Shown here: positions 35,961-47,665 of the stretch, one piece after another
Layout of the letters: every line of letters begins with the position of its first letter
How positions within the stretch are numbered: the first letter of the stretch is position 1
Assembly: GCF_030272615.1 (NCBI RefSeq)
Contig: NC_081406.1
Location: 164,099,521-164,159,520, forward strand
Length of the DNA: 60,000 nt
Origin: Cryptomeria japonica
Taxonomy: Eukaryota > Streptophyta > Pinopsida > Cupressales > Cupressaceae
Direction of reading: 5' to 3'
Notes under the pieces: generated by a model
What the model was told of the DNA's origin: nothing
Seen by the model: the letters and a program-made list of their open reading frames with translations, nothing else
Databases searched by the model: none
Made by a program: the position numbers and the translations under genes

Positions 35961-37583
35961 TTGATAAGAACAAAGATGCATGGATTTACATCAGTTCGGT
36001 GAATTTCACATAAATATTTTATGCTCCGGATTGATGAGTGAGACTGCTACTCAGAGGGAGTAGTCAATGTTAGTGGTTTAGATGTTCAGATTTGTGAAGC
36101 TAATTCAAAGGAGGAGAAAATTGTGATTCCTGAGCCTTTGTCATTGATGTCAAAGGGGGAGAGAAGCATTTGAAAAACTCTGTGAGTAGAGCATTTAAGT
36201 TGAGGGAGCAAATCCTTGTGATTTTGATGGAGATTGTTGTGAGTCGATTTCTTTCTTTGCATTGATTGTTTTTCACATTCATATGTTGCAATCAATGCCA
36301 AAGGGGGAGATTGTTGGACATTGGCTGGTATGTTGTCATTGATGTCAACATATGGGGAGATTGTCGATGGGGAGATTAATGGAAAGTTTTGTTAACATAT
36401 TCTTCTGTGTATTCCGGTGTTGCAATTTGATGGAATGAGTTGGTTTAGCCTGTGTGTTGCAGATGAGCTGATACAGTTTAAAGGGTTTCTGGTATGTTGT
36501 CTGTAGATGGTTCAATCCCATTTGCAGAGGTCCGCATGATGTTTTGATTGAGTTATGAGATCCGGTATTGAGGATGTTATTCAATTGTTCGTGTTATTCG
36601 ATATTCTAGTTTATGCTCTGTATTGCTCCGGAATTGCTATATCTTTAGTTACGAATGTGTGGGATGTGTTATGGACGTTGATGTGTGTCCTCAATTCGAT
36701 TGGTTCATGATTTGGAAATCCACAAGCAAATCTTTCAGGTTGACAGTTAGTTATGTTGATGTTCTTAAGCTCTGGTAGAGAGATGATGATGATTCTAGTG
36801 ATCCGAGTTGTTGCGGTTATTGTGGTGCAATTCACGTTGCTTGTGAATATCTCTAGATCGTGTTCTATGCGTATTAGCGGTCCGCATTGATTATTGTGTG
36901 CGTTATTGAAGATTTTCTTTGTCCAGTGGCATTCTTTGTATTATGCGACATTCTTGGTGGTTGTAGCATGTTGCGGATGATTGAGGCATAATTGTTGGAG
37001 GTGTTGCGTGTTTGCGGTATTGATTTGGGTCCAGACTATGTCTTAGAAGACCTTGTTTTGGTTCGCATGTATTGTGGCGTGTGAGGTTATTATTTTGTAA
37101 TTTGTATTGAGGGTTTATCTGACCTATATTTCATGGGTTGAGGGTTTGTATAAATAAGTGTAATAATCATGTAAGGTGTATGTCTACGAGTGTTTGCGAT
37201 CTTTGAGAGTGTGTATGATCGAGTTGTATGTGCGAACAAGTGATTTGATCTTTCGAAAGTGTGAAGGAGAGAAGAGAAGTGTTGCAGAGTAGACTGTGTG
37301 CTTAACCAGAACTGTACTCAAGCATATGGAGATGCTATTTTCATAGTTTATGTGATCCGGATTGTTGTCCGAATGTTTTTGCAAGTTAGTGAGACTTCTT
37401 GTAAGGCGGTGAGCCTTTCCTAAAGGTTGTAGCTTTTCTGGCTTTTTTATTTTGAGCAATGAGCTCTAGGCAGTGTTCTTGAATGCATGTACATTCCCAT
37501 TGTAATATTCACATTTACTCCTAACAGGGTATTATCTCATTGTGGGTAGGTTCCCATCGTGGTTTTTCCCTTAACTGGGTTTC

Positions 37584-40500
37584 TGTTGACGTGTATTTTG
37601 TACACTGCCTAACACAGAATAAAATACCCAAGGGTACCTTATCCTCTCTTGAATAAAGCCTCTGATTGCTGAAGATATCGCGAAAAAGGATCAATCAGGA
37701 TGACTCCAAGGTTCTTGTATGTAGGGTCTCTACGTGTGGATAAGCTCTCTGTGGTACGATGTGATTTGCTGGAATCACAAGGGGACTTACATTTGATGCC
37801 TGAACTTCTGATTTGCTTTGAATATTGCTGGAACACAGGCTCTCACTAGCTTTGACTTGAAAAAAAGAAAAAAAAGACGAGGGCGAGGAAATAATCTAAT
37901 CTTAATACTAAGAATGTAAGAGCAATGAATGATCTTTGATGGAATTCTAACTAAGTCTTGTTTTGACATCGCAGGACCATCTCCACAAGGCTAGTGCGAT
38001 CTTCGAAGGAAAGCTTTATGATGTTCAAATCATCACTGCAAGCATAGACACCATCAGGTTGATGCATATCGATGAAGAAGCGACAATTGAAGTTAGGCTT
38101 AAGCTGAACGATTCCAGTTGACTACGCAAGGCAAGTCTGCAATCAACAAACTGCTAGTAGTATGGATATACGAATTTCACCATCAATCAAGCACATTTCT
38201 TCCACTCATCTAATAACATGAAATCAAATATGAGAAGTATAAAGACCATGCAAATTGTCGAATCGACCCATAAATTTCACCATTTCTTCAATGAAGTTAC
38301 AAGTCTTTTACAACAACATCTTGGCAACAATCTTTGCCTTCTCTCTCTACTCTACTCTAATTGCTTCCAACTATTCCTAACTATTCTAACTATTTTCTAA
38401 CTCTCTCTGCCTAATGCCTTTACAAATGAAATGCCAGGGCTTCTATAGTGCCCTCAATACAATTCGATGGCTTAGATCAATTCGAGATCAATGGCCAAGA
38501 TTTTACAATGAAAACCCTAATTAGGGTTTGTTACAACCATTACATAACATTTAATGCTCGACCAATGAAATAATTGTATTGCTTGGACACATGTCCTCTC
38601 TGGAAAAATCGACCAATGGATAGCCGGGGTAGGTACATCGGAGTTTGTGCCACCTTCCATGAGTTAGGTACATTGAATCTGGACATGCTGAGGTGGACCA
38701 CACTGACTGGAGAAGTGATGACTAGGATGCCACCTCGTCTGACACTTGTAACTTGGTAGATATTCAACTTGATGTTGTTGAGAAGCTAGCTTTAATTAAT
38801 TCATCTGGAACTATCTGCTTCTTCAACGAACCCTTGTTCTAACTTCGTGTCCTTGATGTGCAGGATGACTGATGTACCTCGCCTTGGAATACTGAATTGG
38901 AGAAGTCGCCCTTGATGACGTTAGTCCAAAGAAGGCCGTCCTTGTCGATGCTAGGCTGGAGGAGGTCGCCCTTGTCCTTGCTTGATCGTCCTTGATTTGG
39001 CTTGATTTTCCTTGAGGAGAGTCTTCCGACTTGTAGATCTTTCGAGCTTGGAGTCGCCATCTTGATACCTACACAACATTTCAAAATTAGTAATATATCT
39101 TGAAATCTAAAAATTAAACTTTAAAAGGAAGATTCAAGATTTTAATTAGGAAACTTCATGATAAATCTTGAGTTATCATTTCCTAATTTAGGATTTTCAA
39201 AGCAAAATTTAAATCTTTAAAAATGGTGCCAAGGTGATTACGCCATACCTCCACTTGGGAATTAATTCTAAAAAATGATGCAAAAATAGGAGAATTCGCT
39301 AGGCAAAATGTAGATCAAGACTCCCTTTAGCAAAATGCGCCCCCTTTAGCTTGGAAAAGAACTCCATCTTCCACTAGCTTCTTCAAGATCTGGAAATTCG
39401 ACTTCAAATGTCTTCAAAAATCTGGAAATTATCCTCCAATCTAGCAAGAAATTTGCCTCTTCAATAGCCTTCAAGATGAATTTCGCCTTCCTTAGTCTCC
39501 ACACTTGGTAGAAATTTGCTCCACACAAGCTAGATTTCGCACCTCCTTCCTTGCTTCTCCAAATCGCACTTGAGAGGATGATTGAATGATTTGAATTGTG
39601 AAACAACACCTCCAATATATAGAGCGCTCACCTTCCACATCTCTCCATAGGCCGACTTGGTGGAAAAAATAAACAAAGATTAATAAAAGAATAAGGCCGA
39701 CTTTATAAAAACATTAAATAATACCCCAAGCGCCCCAATTTTATTTTTTAAATTAATAATAATTAATTTTAAATGCCTTTATAATTGAAATTTCGATTTT
39801 TTAAAGGCATGAATTAATTATTAAATGTTTTGCGCACTTATCAAATGTCAATTTAATTTCAAAAATATTTCAAAGTTTTATCGAAATTGGCATTTAATGT
39901 GTCATAGATGATATTGGCACCTAGGCATGGCAAGATAATGGACATCAACAAGATCGCTCTGGTCCCTGGGAGAGGGACAGGAGCGCCCTTACACTTTAGC
40001 CTTGCAACTCTTGTTTTTCACGTTCAACACATCATCCTGGACGTCCAAAATGGCATTTTACTTGAAATCTTGAGTTTGATCTATTCAATTTTTTGGAACG
40101 AATGCTCCTTAGAACCATTTTCGCCCTGGTCCCTTGGTGAGGGACAGGAGCGATTTTGCATTTATAAGCTCACTTGTGTTTTGCTAGCTTCGAAAATTAT
40201 CTTCAACCGATCGATTGCATCTTCCTTCACCCACCTCAAACGTGAAACTTGCCTTCCTTTTGCCAAAATCTTGTCTTGAGGGAAAATCGCTCTGGTCCCT
40301 TGGAGAGGGACAGGAGCGCCCTGGCCTTTATGAGCTCATTTATGCCTTGTTAACTTTCAAAACTATCTTCAATGGGTTGATTACGTCCTCCTTCATGCCT
40401 TTGATGTCTCAATTTGTCCAAACAAGGTCAGGAATGACTCAACTAAGCTTTTTCGCTCTGGACCCTTGGTGAGGGACATGAGCGATTCGCCTTGGACCCT

Positions 40501-40935
40501 TGGAGAGGGACAGGAGCGGTTTTCGCTCTGGACAGGAGCGAAATTTGACTTTTCGAACTCTCTATCAGGACAATTTTAATGGAATATAACATTTAAGTAT
40601 AAGTGCTTATACTTTAAGTTATATTCCATATATACTTTCAGGATGTTTGAGAGTGGTTTCAGACCTCCAGGAGCTATATTGCAAAATCTAGTTTTTGGAG
40701 GTTTTTCAGTTTCCAGACTTAGTCAAATTTCAGGATCAGGACATTCCAGACTTAGCCAAATTTCAGGATCAGGACATCACTCAAGCCGGACTTGCTATCC
40801 TATTGATCTCCCCGACAGCACTCAAAATGCAAAGGCTAACTAACAAAACCCTAAAAGACCTAGAAAACAAACCCTAAAAAGCAAAAAACATGGGTCCCCA
40901 TTTGCAATGGGGCGATGTGTGAAAACGTCACAACA
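37584..40935 (-). mobile_element. Nested 3.35-kb solo LTR with hairpin array
   Basis: Flanked by the perfect 5-bp duplication GTTTC (37579-37583, 40936-40940). On the minus strand it starts TGTTGTGACG and ends ACACGTCAACA. The start is shared with the element ending at 51377. There is no coding frame of note and no second copy beside it, so a solo LTR from recombination is the simplest reading. It contains five copies of a 31-base hairpin at 39955-40518. Confidence 0.8.
39955..40540. repeat. Dispersed 31-base hairpin motif, five copies plus a short one
   Basis: Copies at 39955-39985, 40122-40152, 40288-40318, 40454-40484 and 40488-40518, plus a 17-base remnant at 40524-40540. Each reads about CGCTCTGGTCCCTTGG, then AGAGGGACAGGAGCG. 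CGCTC pairs with GAGCG and GTCCCT with AGGGAC around a 5-base loop. Four copies start about 166 bases apart (39955, 40122, 40288, 40454). Confidence 0.88.
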
Positions 40936-43130
40936 GTTTCCCACGTCAAAAATCTTGGTGTTGTGTGTTATTGATGTGGTGTTGTTTCATGCTTTAGCTG
41001 TTAATTATCAGATCTGATTTGCGGTTTAAGTTGCAGTAAGTTTTTGTGTAAACTGACTCACCCCCCCTCTCAGTTTGTTGCATTGTTGCCAACATCTTCT
41101 TCATTCATTCCCTTAACCATTTGGGCACTGGAGGTTGTTCAATGTCTTCATCCAAATCTTCTTTCTCATGAGTTCCTCACAAAGCTGATATCATTCCTTC
41201 ATTGAAATCCTCATCCTTAAATCCTACAGCTGATCCTTCAATTACTTCATCAATAGGATTTGCAGGTTGTGGTATAGGTTGATCATCGAGAGGGGCCTCA
41301 TCACCATGAGGAGAATTAGCTTCTTGATTCCTTTCTTGAATGGACTCCATAGATTCATTTATACTTCTCCTATCTTGTAAGCTTGGAGTTAATTCATTCT
41401 TCTTCTGTGGTTCACCTTGTGTAATAGATGTTGCATTTGTATCTACCAAAAGATCAACCTCTCGAACTGAAGTACTAGATGTTGAACGACTTGTCCCTGA
41501 CTTGTGTCTTTTCTACTAAGGTCCCTCACTTGGTGCCTCTTTCCTTTTCAACCCTCTGAGTTGTGAGCCTTCAACAATGTCTCTCTCTTCCTCAAGACCT
41601 CTATCCTCTGGGATGCTCATATCCTCATCGTTTCTCTCATCCTACGAATCCTCTATTGTTTCATCTTTGGAGGATGAAGATTCCAAATTTCCCATTAGCT
41701 CATGAGTTAAAGGAACATCCCTCTCTCTCAATTTGCTTACTTGTTGACTCACCCATCTCTTTGTGTTGTTCAAGTCCAGCTATGTCATCAATATGTGTGA
41801 CCTCCTGAGCAATCCAATCTAGGATGGGAATAGATTTAGTCTTCTCCTTCTCAAAACATTGTTGAACATGCTTACCATCATCTTCAAGTTGATCTAGTAC
41901 ATGAAGCAATTGGCCAAGTCTAATCATATCCAATGATAACCTTGAACACATCTTCTTCCTTATCTCATCAGCCCAATGGTCTTCAAGATGCACTTGGTGT
42001 CAATATTTATTTCCATACACCACCCTAATATTATGATATGGATCAAAGTCCGCCCTTAAGGTATGAGTCTTAAGGTTATAGTATTGAAGTTTCTCTTCTA
42101 AATTCTCCACTACTTACAATGATGAGCACATCTCAAGTGATTTCCCAATCATGATAGGAAAGTTAACTCCAACCTTCTTCCTCTTTTGGAATTTGTCATA
42201 CTCAATCAACTGCCTCGAAACCTCTCGCAACACCATCTTGTCGGTAGGATATCTTGGGAGGCGATAGGCATATGATGAAAATCCTTGCACCCAAATGTAA
42301 GTGAACTTTTGAAACTGGATGTACCACGAACCATATTTCTTCATCAAGTTCATAGCTTCCTTCAATAGCCTCTTGTGATTACCTCCTTGTAATATCCTAA
42401 CAATGTGTATAATGGTAGCCCGCAAGCTTGAATTCATGGTCTTTATTCTTCTCATCACCAAACACGTCTCCTTTCACGATTTCATTTGGCATTGTTAACC
42501 CTCTTGAAATGAGGAGCAATATTGTGCAAGTGGAGTTGGGGTAACAATCATAGACTTTTATTTGACCTTGTCCATTCCCCACTGGGCCTCTACTTTTCAA
42601 TCCCCGGTAAACAACTTATGAACTCATGTAGAAAGTTCGTGAATGCTCTAACTCATTTAGAAAGTTTGTGAATGTTCTACCACCCTCAATTTCTTATCAA
42701 GATTGCTGCTAATCAACCTATCCCAATCGATTATCTTCACTCCTTTAGTTACTTCTTCAATATAGTACCACATCCATGCTTCATAGGCAGAAGCTTGAGG
42801 GGATCCCATGATTCAATTCAACATTATGACTAGATCGCTATATCCATCCTTGAAATCAGATTTCAAAAGCCTTTTTGGTAGCCTAGAATAATGAGGCCTT
42901 GGATCCTTCATCCACACATTATTGAGAATCTCAGTGCATGACTCATGTCCATTGTTGTATATTGCTAATGAATCTTCTTTGAGGTGATGCCTCACACAAG
43001 TGGACATGGAGGTGAGCACATAAGCAAGACAAAATTGCACAAATCAATACCCTGAACAAAGAACGTTCCAAAATTATTCCCCCCTTGGCCACAAATCAAC
43101 CCTAGGCTTGCACAACAGGTTTGATATGTG

Positions 43131-43649
43131 TGTTAGAATATTTAATCTTTACTTAGCTTAGGTTTATTTTTATTTAGTTTAGGATATTCCTTTGGAATTC
43201 CTACATGTAATTTGTCCTCTAGTACATGTGTGAGGACAAGTCATTTCTTTTATTTTCCTTTATTAAGGAATATTAGATTTCCTCCATAAGAGGACGTGGA
43301 CACATGGCACACACATTTTATGAATGGTGGCATTCATAGATTTGGGAGTTACTTTGTAACTCCTCTCCTCATCTCTATTTAAGAGATGTCTCCTCTCTCA
43401 TTTCTTCTTAATGACAATATTGTAAAGAGCTTCTTGCTCTCTCTCTCTCTCTCTCTCATTTTTAGGCATTGCCTCATTCATAATATCACAAGGGGTTTTT
43501 CTTTGCTTTTCCCCTTTCAAAAGTTCTTGTGCCTCCTTCTTCACATTTGGGTGATGCTCCATGTTTATTGCTTTTCTCTTGGTAACAATTACTTCATCAT
43601 AAACTTTCTTGGATTAATTTTCCTTTCCTTGCTCTTTTATTTCCTTTCA
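43131..43649 (+). repeat. 5' LTR of young Copia
   Basis: TG...CA ends. A TATA-like CTATTTAAG at 43375-43383 sits inside the inverted pair CATCTC/GAGATG. Upstream, ACGTGG at 43294-43299 is an ABRE/G-box-like core next to CACATGG. A (CT)n run at about 43436-43457 lies downstream of the likely start site, in the transcript leader. Confidence 0.94.
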
Positions 43650-43664
43650 TGGTATCAGAGCAGG
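43650..43664 (+). promoter_or_regulatory. Primer binding site of young Copia
   Basis: TGGTATCAGAGCAGG directly follows the LTR and matches initiator methionine tRNA. Confidence 0.95.
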
Positions 43665-45685
43665 TTTCTAATCCTTGTTTTAAGTTAACATTGATGAAGG
43701 TTACCATTCTGTGGAGTTCACCTTGTTGGAGGCATTCTTGAGAGGAGAAGAAGTTCTTTTCTAATATTTTCTATTGTGCAGGTTTTAGTTTCAGATTTTA
43801 ATTTTTTTTTCAAACTTGTTAACAAGTTTGCCTGCAGGTTTAATCTCCTATTCTAGTTAGTTTTTATTAAAAAAAAAAGGGCTTTGGAAGGCTTGCCGCC
43901 AAAGTTCCTTCTTTCTAGTTTAAATTTAATTATTTTTAAAGTTTTGGAAGGCTTGCCGCCAAAACTCCGGTGCTAACTTCTTTTCCTGCATACTTTAGAT
44001 TTCATATTCATTTGTTTTGGAAGGCTTGCCGCCAAAACAGTTTCATCATAAAGTTGTTTCTCTGATTCATATTGCAGGTTCTCACATTTTGTTTACTTGC
44101 AAGCTTTTTTGATTAAAAAAAAGAAATTTAATCTTCCTTGCAGGATTTTGTTATCAAATTTTCTCATTTTCTAACCTCATTCACAGAATACTAACTTTTT
44201 TTTAAATATCTATTGATCTATTTCAATCTTTGTTTGTGCTTATTTCAGCCTGGTTTACTTTACATAATAAATCTTACATTTTATTGAGAAAATGGGTTGT
44301 TATGCATTAGATTATCAGCTACAATCCTAGCTTATTCATTTCAAGATAAGTTTGATAATTTAAAACTGTAGTTCATTCCTAAGATTCGGAAAAGATTGAT
44401 TAGCTTTCCATTAGTTTTTTCAAATACGTTAAAAGAAGAGAGTGATTTTGCAGTCTAATTCAGAGTGACTTTACCTTGTAACTTGGGGTTTATACAAAGC
44501 TATCATGTAAATAAAAGACAACTATAAAAATCCACATCATTTGGAACTTTGTAGCTCGTTCTATATTCCCATAGTACTGTTGAAGCCTCTCCTCCCAATG
44601 ATTGCCTCACTTAGCACAGTACTTCTGTATTAACGAGACCAAGTCTTTCTTACGAGCCTTTGCTTGGTCATTGAGTCTCTTGGAATCAGGACTCAATAGA
44701 GACTGTAATATTTTATATTGCAGGGTCTTCTCCATTTTTTAAAAACTTTCTTCTTCTTCCTAGACATTGTAAGTTGTTCGAAGCCTCTCGATCTGAGAAC
44801 TCTGAGTACCTACTGTAACTCCGCCGCTGCTTCTTCCTTCCAGCGTTGATCTTTTTTTTTTTAATAACTTAGGCGGATTTGGGCTACAAACCATTACAGT
44901 AAAATAAATTTATTTCATTGTTATCTGTGGCAGAATCGCCATTGGAAGAAGGTGATCCATTGTCCTTCGAAGAACCCGTGGCTTCCCTCAAACAACACTA
45001 ACCCCCTCGCCTCTGTGTGTTAAACGAAATGGTGTTGAATACTAGGGTTTAAACGTCTCCGCAGTCTTCTCCACCATAGCGTTAGCCGTGCCGCCTGCAC
45101 CAAAGCCCTCGAGACCAGTTAGGGTTTGTAGACAGAACGAAAATAAACTTCCCTGTAACTTCCCTATGGTCTCTGCACTGTAGATTCCCTGCCTTTCATA
45201 ATAATTCTCGTCATTTAACGTCTCTGCACCTCTGCATAGTAACGCCATTTAATATATACAAAAATTTTAGATAGTTTATTAACTTTTTAAAAAAAAGTTT
45301 AAATAGTTAATAACGTTAAAAAAAAAAAAATTTAGTTATAAAGTTTTTTAAATTTCAAATAAATTAAAGTCTTTGAATAAAGTTTTTCTAATAAAGCTTT
45401 TCATATAAAATAGTTATTAAGATTTACAATTTGTTTAAATAAAATTTAAAAAAAAAAATCAATTTCAATTTGTTATTAAAGTTTGAATATAATTTTTTTT
45501 GGTAAATATTTTTTTTGTTTAAAAATTTCTTCTTTAAGATTTAAATATAACATTTTTTTTACATAAATTTTGCTATAATTATTACCCAAAACTGGTTTAT
45601 TTTTTAAATCAAAGAGGTTAATTTTTTATTTTTTATTTTTTAATCAAAGGGGTAATTTTTTTTTACAAACTATTATTTTGCTATC
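43665..45685 (+). other. Long leader of young Copia (2.0 kb) with three hairpins
   Basis: No plus-strand gene. A 21-base word, TTTGGAAGGCTTGCCGCCAAA, occurs at 43883-43903, 43943-43963 and 44016-44036; its ends pair (TTTGG/CCAAA, GGC/GCC), so the RNA could form three equal hairpins near the primer site. The part from about 44500 to 45250 is less AT-rich and reads best on the minus strand, with an open frame at 45042-45248. The rest, 45250-45685, is almost pure A/T. Such a long leader is unusual for a Copia. Confidence 0.75.
45042..45248 (-). other. Antisense open frame in Copia leader, possible captured host fragment
   Basis: 68 codons on the minus strand starting MALLCRGAETLNDENYYER and ending before a TAG. 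Further along the same strand at about 44738 another start gives MEKTLQYKILQSLLSPDSKR. Codon and base use differ from the A/T-rich leader around it. I do not recognise the protein. It could be a fragment of a host gene carried by the element or old sequence already in the leader. Confidence 0.35.
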
Positions 45686-47665
45686 ATGTCTACATTAATT
45701 CCAGAAATTAAATTAAATAGTTCCAATTATCATTCTTGGAAAACACATATCTCGTTTATTTTTCGTTTCAAACACCTTTTGGATGTTGCGACTGATAAAA
45801 CTTTTGAACCCGCTACATCTGCTCCTCAAGCCGACCTAGATAGATGGAAGGCTCAAAATGAGGAAGCACTTGGTTTAATTGGTATTTCAATGGTTCCTGA
45901 TTTGTATGTTTTAATTGGAAATTGTACAAAAGCGCATGAAGCTTGGGAAATTTTAAAAACTACTTATGATAGCTCAAATGAATCCCGAAAAATTCAACTT
46001 CAAGATCAACTTGAAGATCTAAGGTATACAGATTTTAAAACTATGGATGAATTCTTATTAAAGTTTGATTCTGTTAATAGTCAATTAACTGGTTTAGGAG
46101 TTACTCTTGCTGATTTACGTTTAATTCATCTTATTCTTAAAAAATGTCTTCCTCGTCAATTTCAACAATTTATTACGAATATTCATGCTCAACTTGCTAT
46201 TCCTAGCTTAGCTACTCAATTAACATATGATATTTTTCGTAATTTATTGCGTCAAGAGGAAGCTAAATTAATTCAATTTGGTACTCTTAAAAGTAGTGAA
46301 CATGCTTTTATGTCTAAAAATCAAAATCATAATAATAACTTTAGATCCAATAATAATAAACATAATAATAATCATAATAATAATCATAATAATAATCACA
46401 AATCTTCTAATTATCAATCTCATTCTAAATCCTATCATAACAATTCTCATAATAATAATCATAATAATACGTACAATAATCAAAGGAATAATTCTCAAAC
46501 AAGGCCCCATTGCACATATTGTGGGAAAGATGGACATATTACTAATAATTGTTTTAAGAAACAAAATGGTAAAAAGCCCATGAATCAAAATAATCAACAT
46601 AAACCTCATTATAAGAAAGGTAATAATAATGGAAATTCATCTCGTCATGCATTTACATGTACTTATAATGTTTCTCAACCACTTCAGTGGATTATTGATT
46701 CTGGTGCATCTCAACATGTTACTTCTCATAAAGAATGTTTTGAATCTTTGCATCCCGATACTTCTAATATTCCTGTTCAATTAGCTAATAATCATAGTTG
46801 TAAAGTTGAAGCTATTGGTGATGTGAATGTTCCTAATGGGAAATTACATGATGTTCTTTATGTTCCTGAATTAAAATCAAATTTGATTTCAGTTCCTAAA
46901 CTTTGTCAAGATTATAAGATTAACTTTTATAGGGGCATATGTTATATCATTGATCCAAACACTAATCATGTTATTGCTACTGCTAAAATGGATAGTGATA
47001 ACTTATTCAAGTTCTATGAATTTGCTCCTCCAAAGTATTCTTTGCTTACTACTGTTGATTTTACTATATGGCATGAAAGACTTGGCCATCTCAATTCTGA
47101 TTATATTTCACTAATGAAAAAAGCAAATATGGTTGATGGATTGCCTACTATTGTTCCTTCTCAAATTGTTTGCAATGGTTGCATGAGTGGTAAGATGCAT
47201 AGGGAACCCTTTCCTCATGGTCAATCTTGGAGGGCATACACTAAATTGCACCTCGTTCATAGTGATCTCTTGGGTCCCATGGAGAATCCCTCCATCCAAG
47301 GTTCAAGGTATGCACTTACCTTTGTTGATGATTTTTCAAGGAGAACATGGATATATTTCCTTCATAGTAAGGATCAAGTGCTTGATGTGTTTACTGAATT
47401 TCATATGTTTGTAGAAAGGCAATCTGGGTCTAAAATTAAGATTCTTCGTACTGACAATGGAAGAGAATATGTCAATAATGCATTTAATGCTTATTTAAAA
47501 TCTTTTGGAATTAAACATGAGCTTACCGTTCCTTATACACCACAACAAAATGGTGTGGCAGAACGAAAGCATAGGACAATTGTTGAAATGGCTAGATGTT
47601 TATTGCATGCTAAAAATATGGATTACAAGTTTTGGCTGAAGCTATGGCTTGTGCAACATATTTAA
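45686..47665 (+). CDS. Copia Gag, protease and integrase N-part, 659 aa
   Basis: Gag (about residues 1-200), then an Asn/His-rich stretch (about 210-275), a zinc knuckle CTYCGKDGHITNNC (about 275), protease with WIIDSGAS (about 333), GAG-pre-integrase WHERLGHL (about 461) and integrase core with HSDLLGP, LRTDNGREY and GVAERKH holding the D, D and E positions. The frame is open to 47665. At TTTTGGCTGAAGC a G is missing against the family (TGGGCTGAAGC), so the ribosome leaves the frame and adds LKLWLVQHI before a stop. The start ATG follows an A/T-only leader and gives the usual short Gag N-terminus (MSTLIPEIKLNSSNYHSWK). Confidence 0.94.
   Translation: MSTLIPEIKLNSSNYHSWKTHISFIFRFKHLLDVATDKTFEPATSAPQADLDRWKAQNEEALGLIGISMVPDLYVLIGNCTKAHEAWEILKTTYDSSNESRKIQLQDQLEDLRYTDFKTMDEFLLKFDSVNSQLTGLGVTLADLRLIHLILKKCLPRQFQQFITNIHAQLAIPSLATQLTYDIFRNLLRQEEAKLIQFGTLKSSEHAFMSKNQNHNNNFRSNNNKHNNNHNNNHNNNHKSSNYQSHSKSYHNNSHNNNHNNTYNNQRNNSQTRPHCTYCGKDGHITNNCFKKQNGKKPMNQNNQHKPHYKKGNNNGNSSRHAFTCTYNVSQPLQWIIDSGASQHVTSHKECFESLHPDTSNIPVQLANNHSCKVEAIGDVNVPNGKLHDVLYVPELKSNLISVPKLCQDYKINFYRGICYIIDPNTNHVIATAKMDSDNLFKFYEFAPPKYSLLTTVDFTIWHERLGHLNSDYISLMKKANMVDGLPTIVPSQIVCNGCMSGKMHREPFPHGQSWRAYTKLHLVHSDLLGPMENPSIQGSRYALTFVDDFSRRTWIYFLHSKDQVLDVFTEFHMFVERQSGSKIKILRTDNGREYVNNAFNAYLKSFGIKHELTVPYTPQQNGVAERKHRTIVEMARCLLHAKNMDYKFWLKLWLVQHI

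Larger units (their letters stand above)
31246..41094 (+). mobile_element. Old Ty1/Copia element, with nested LTR in right LTR
   Basis: Starts TATTGG (TGTTGG with one change) at 31246 and ends CCAACA at 41094, with the perfect 5-bp duplication TCTTC (31241-31245, 41095-41099). The left LTR is 31246 to about 32369; the right LTR is 36312-37583 plus 40941-41094. The 3' end of the left LTR, the primer site and the start of gag are deleted. The body keeps gag zinc knuckle, protease, integrase, RT and RNase H in order with many stops. Confidence 0.88.
36312..41094 (+). repeat. Right LTR of old Copia, interrupted
   Basis: A purine tract (AAAGGGGGAGA) ends just before TGTTGG at 36312. Blocks 36312-37583 and 40941-41094 make a complete LTR; the second carries CCCACGTCAAAAATCTTGG and the CCCCCCCTCTCAG end phrase. 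The insert between them has its own GTTTC duplication. Confidence 0.85.

Noticed and set aside
39955-40540. CRISPR-like array from the regularly spaced hairpins
   Set aside because: Plant nuclear context, spacing of about 166 bases with related spacers, no cas genes, and containment in an LTR flanked by a 5-bp duplication.
46268-46609. Ile/Met-rich frames overlapping the Gag linker
   Set aside because: Shadows of the AAT/CAT repeat that encodes the Asn/His stretch.
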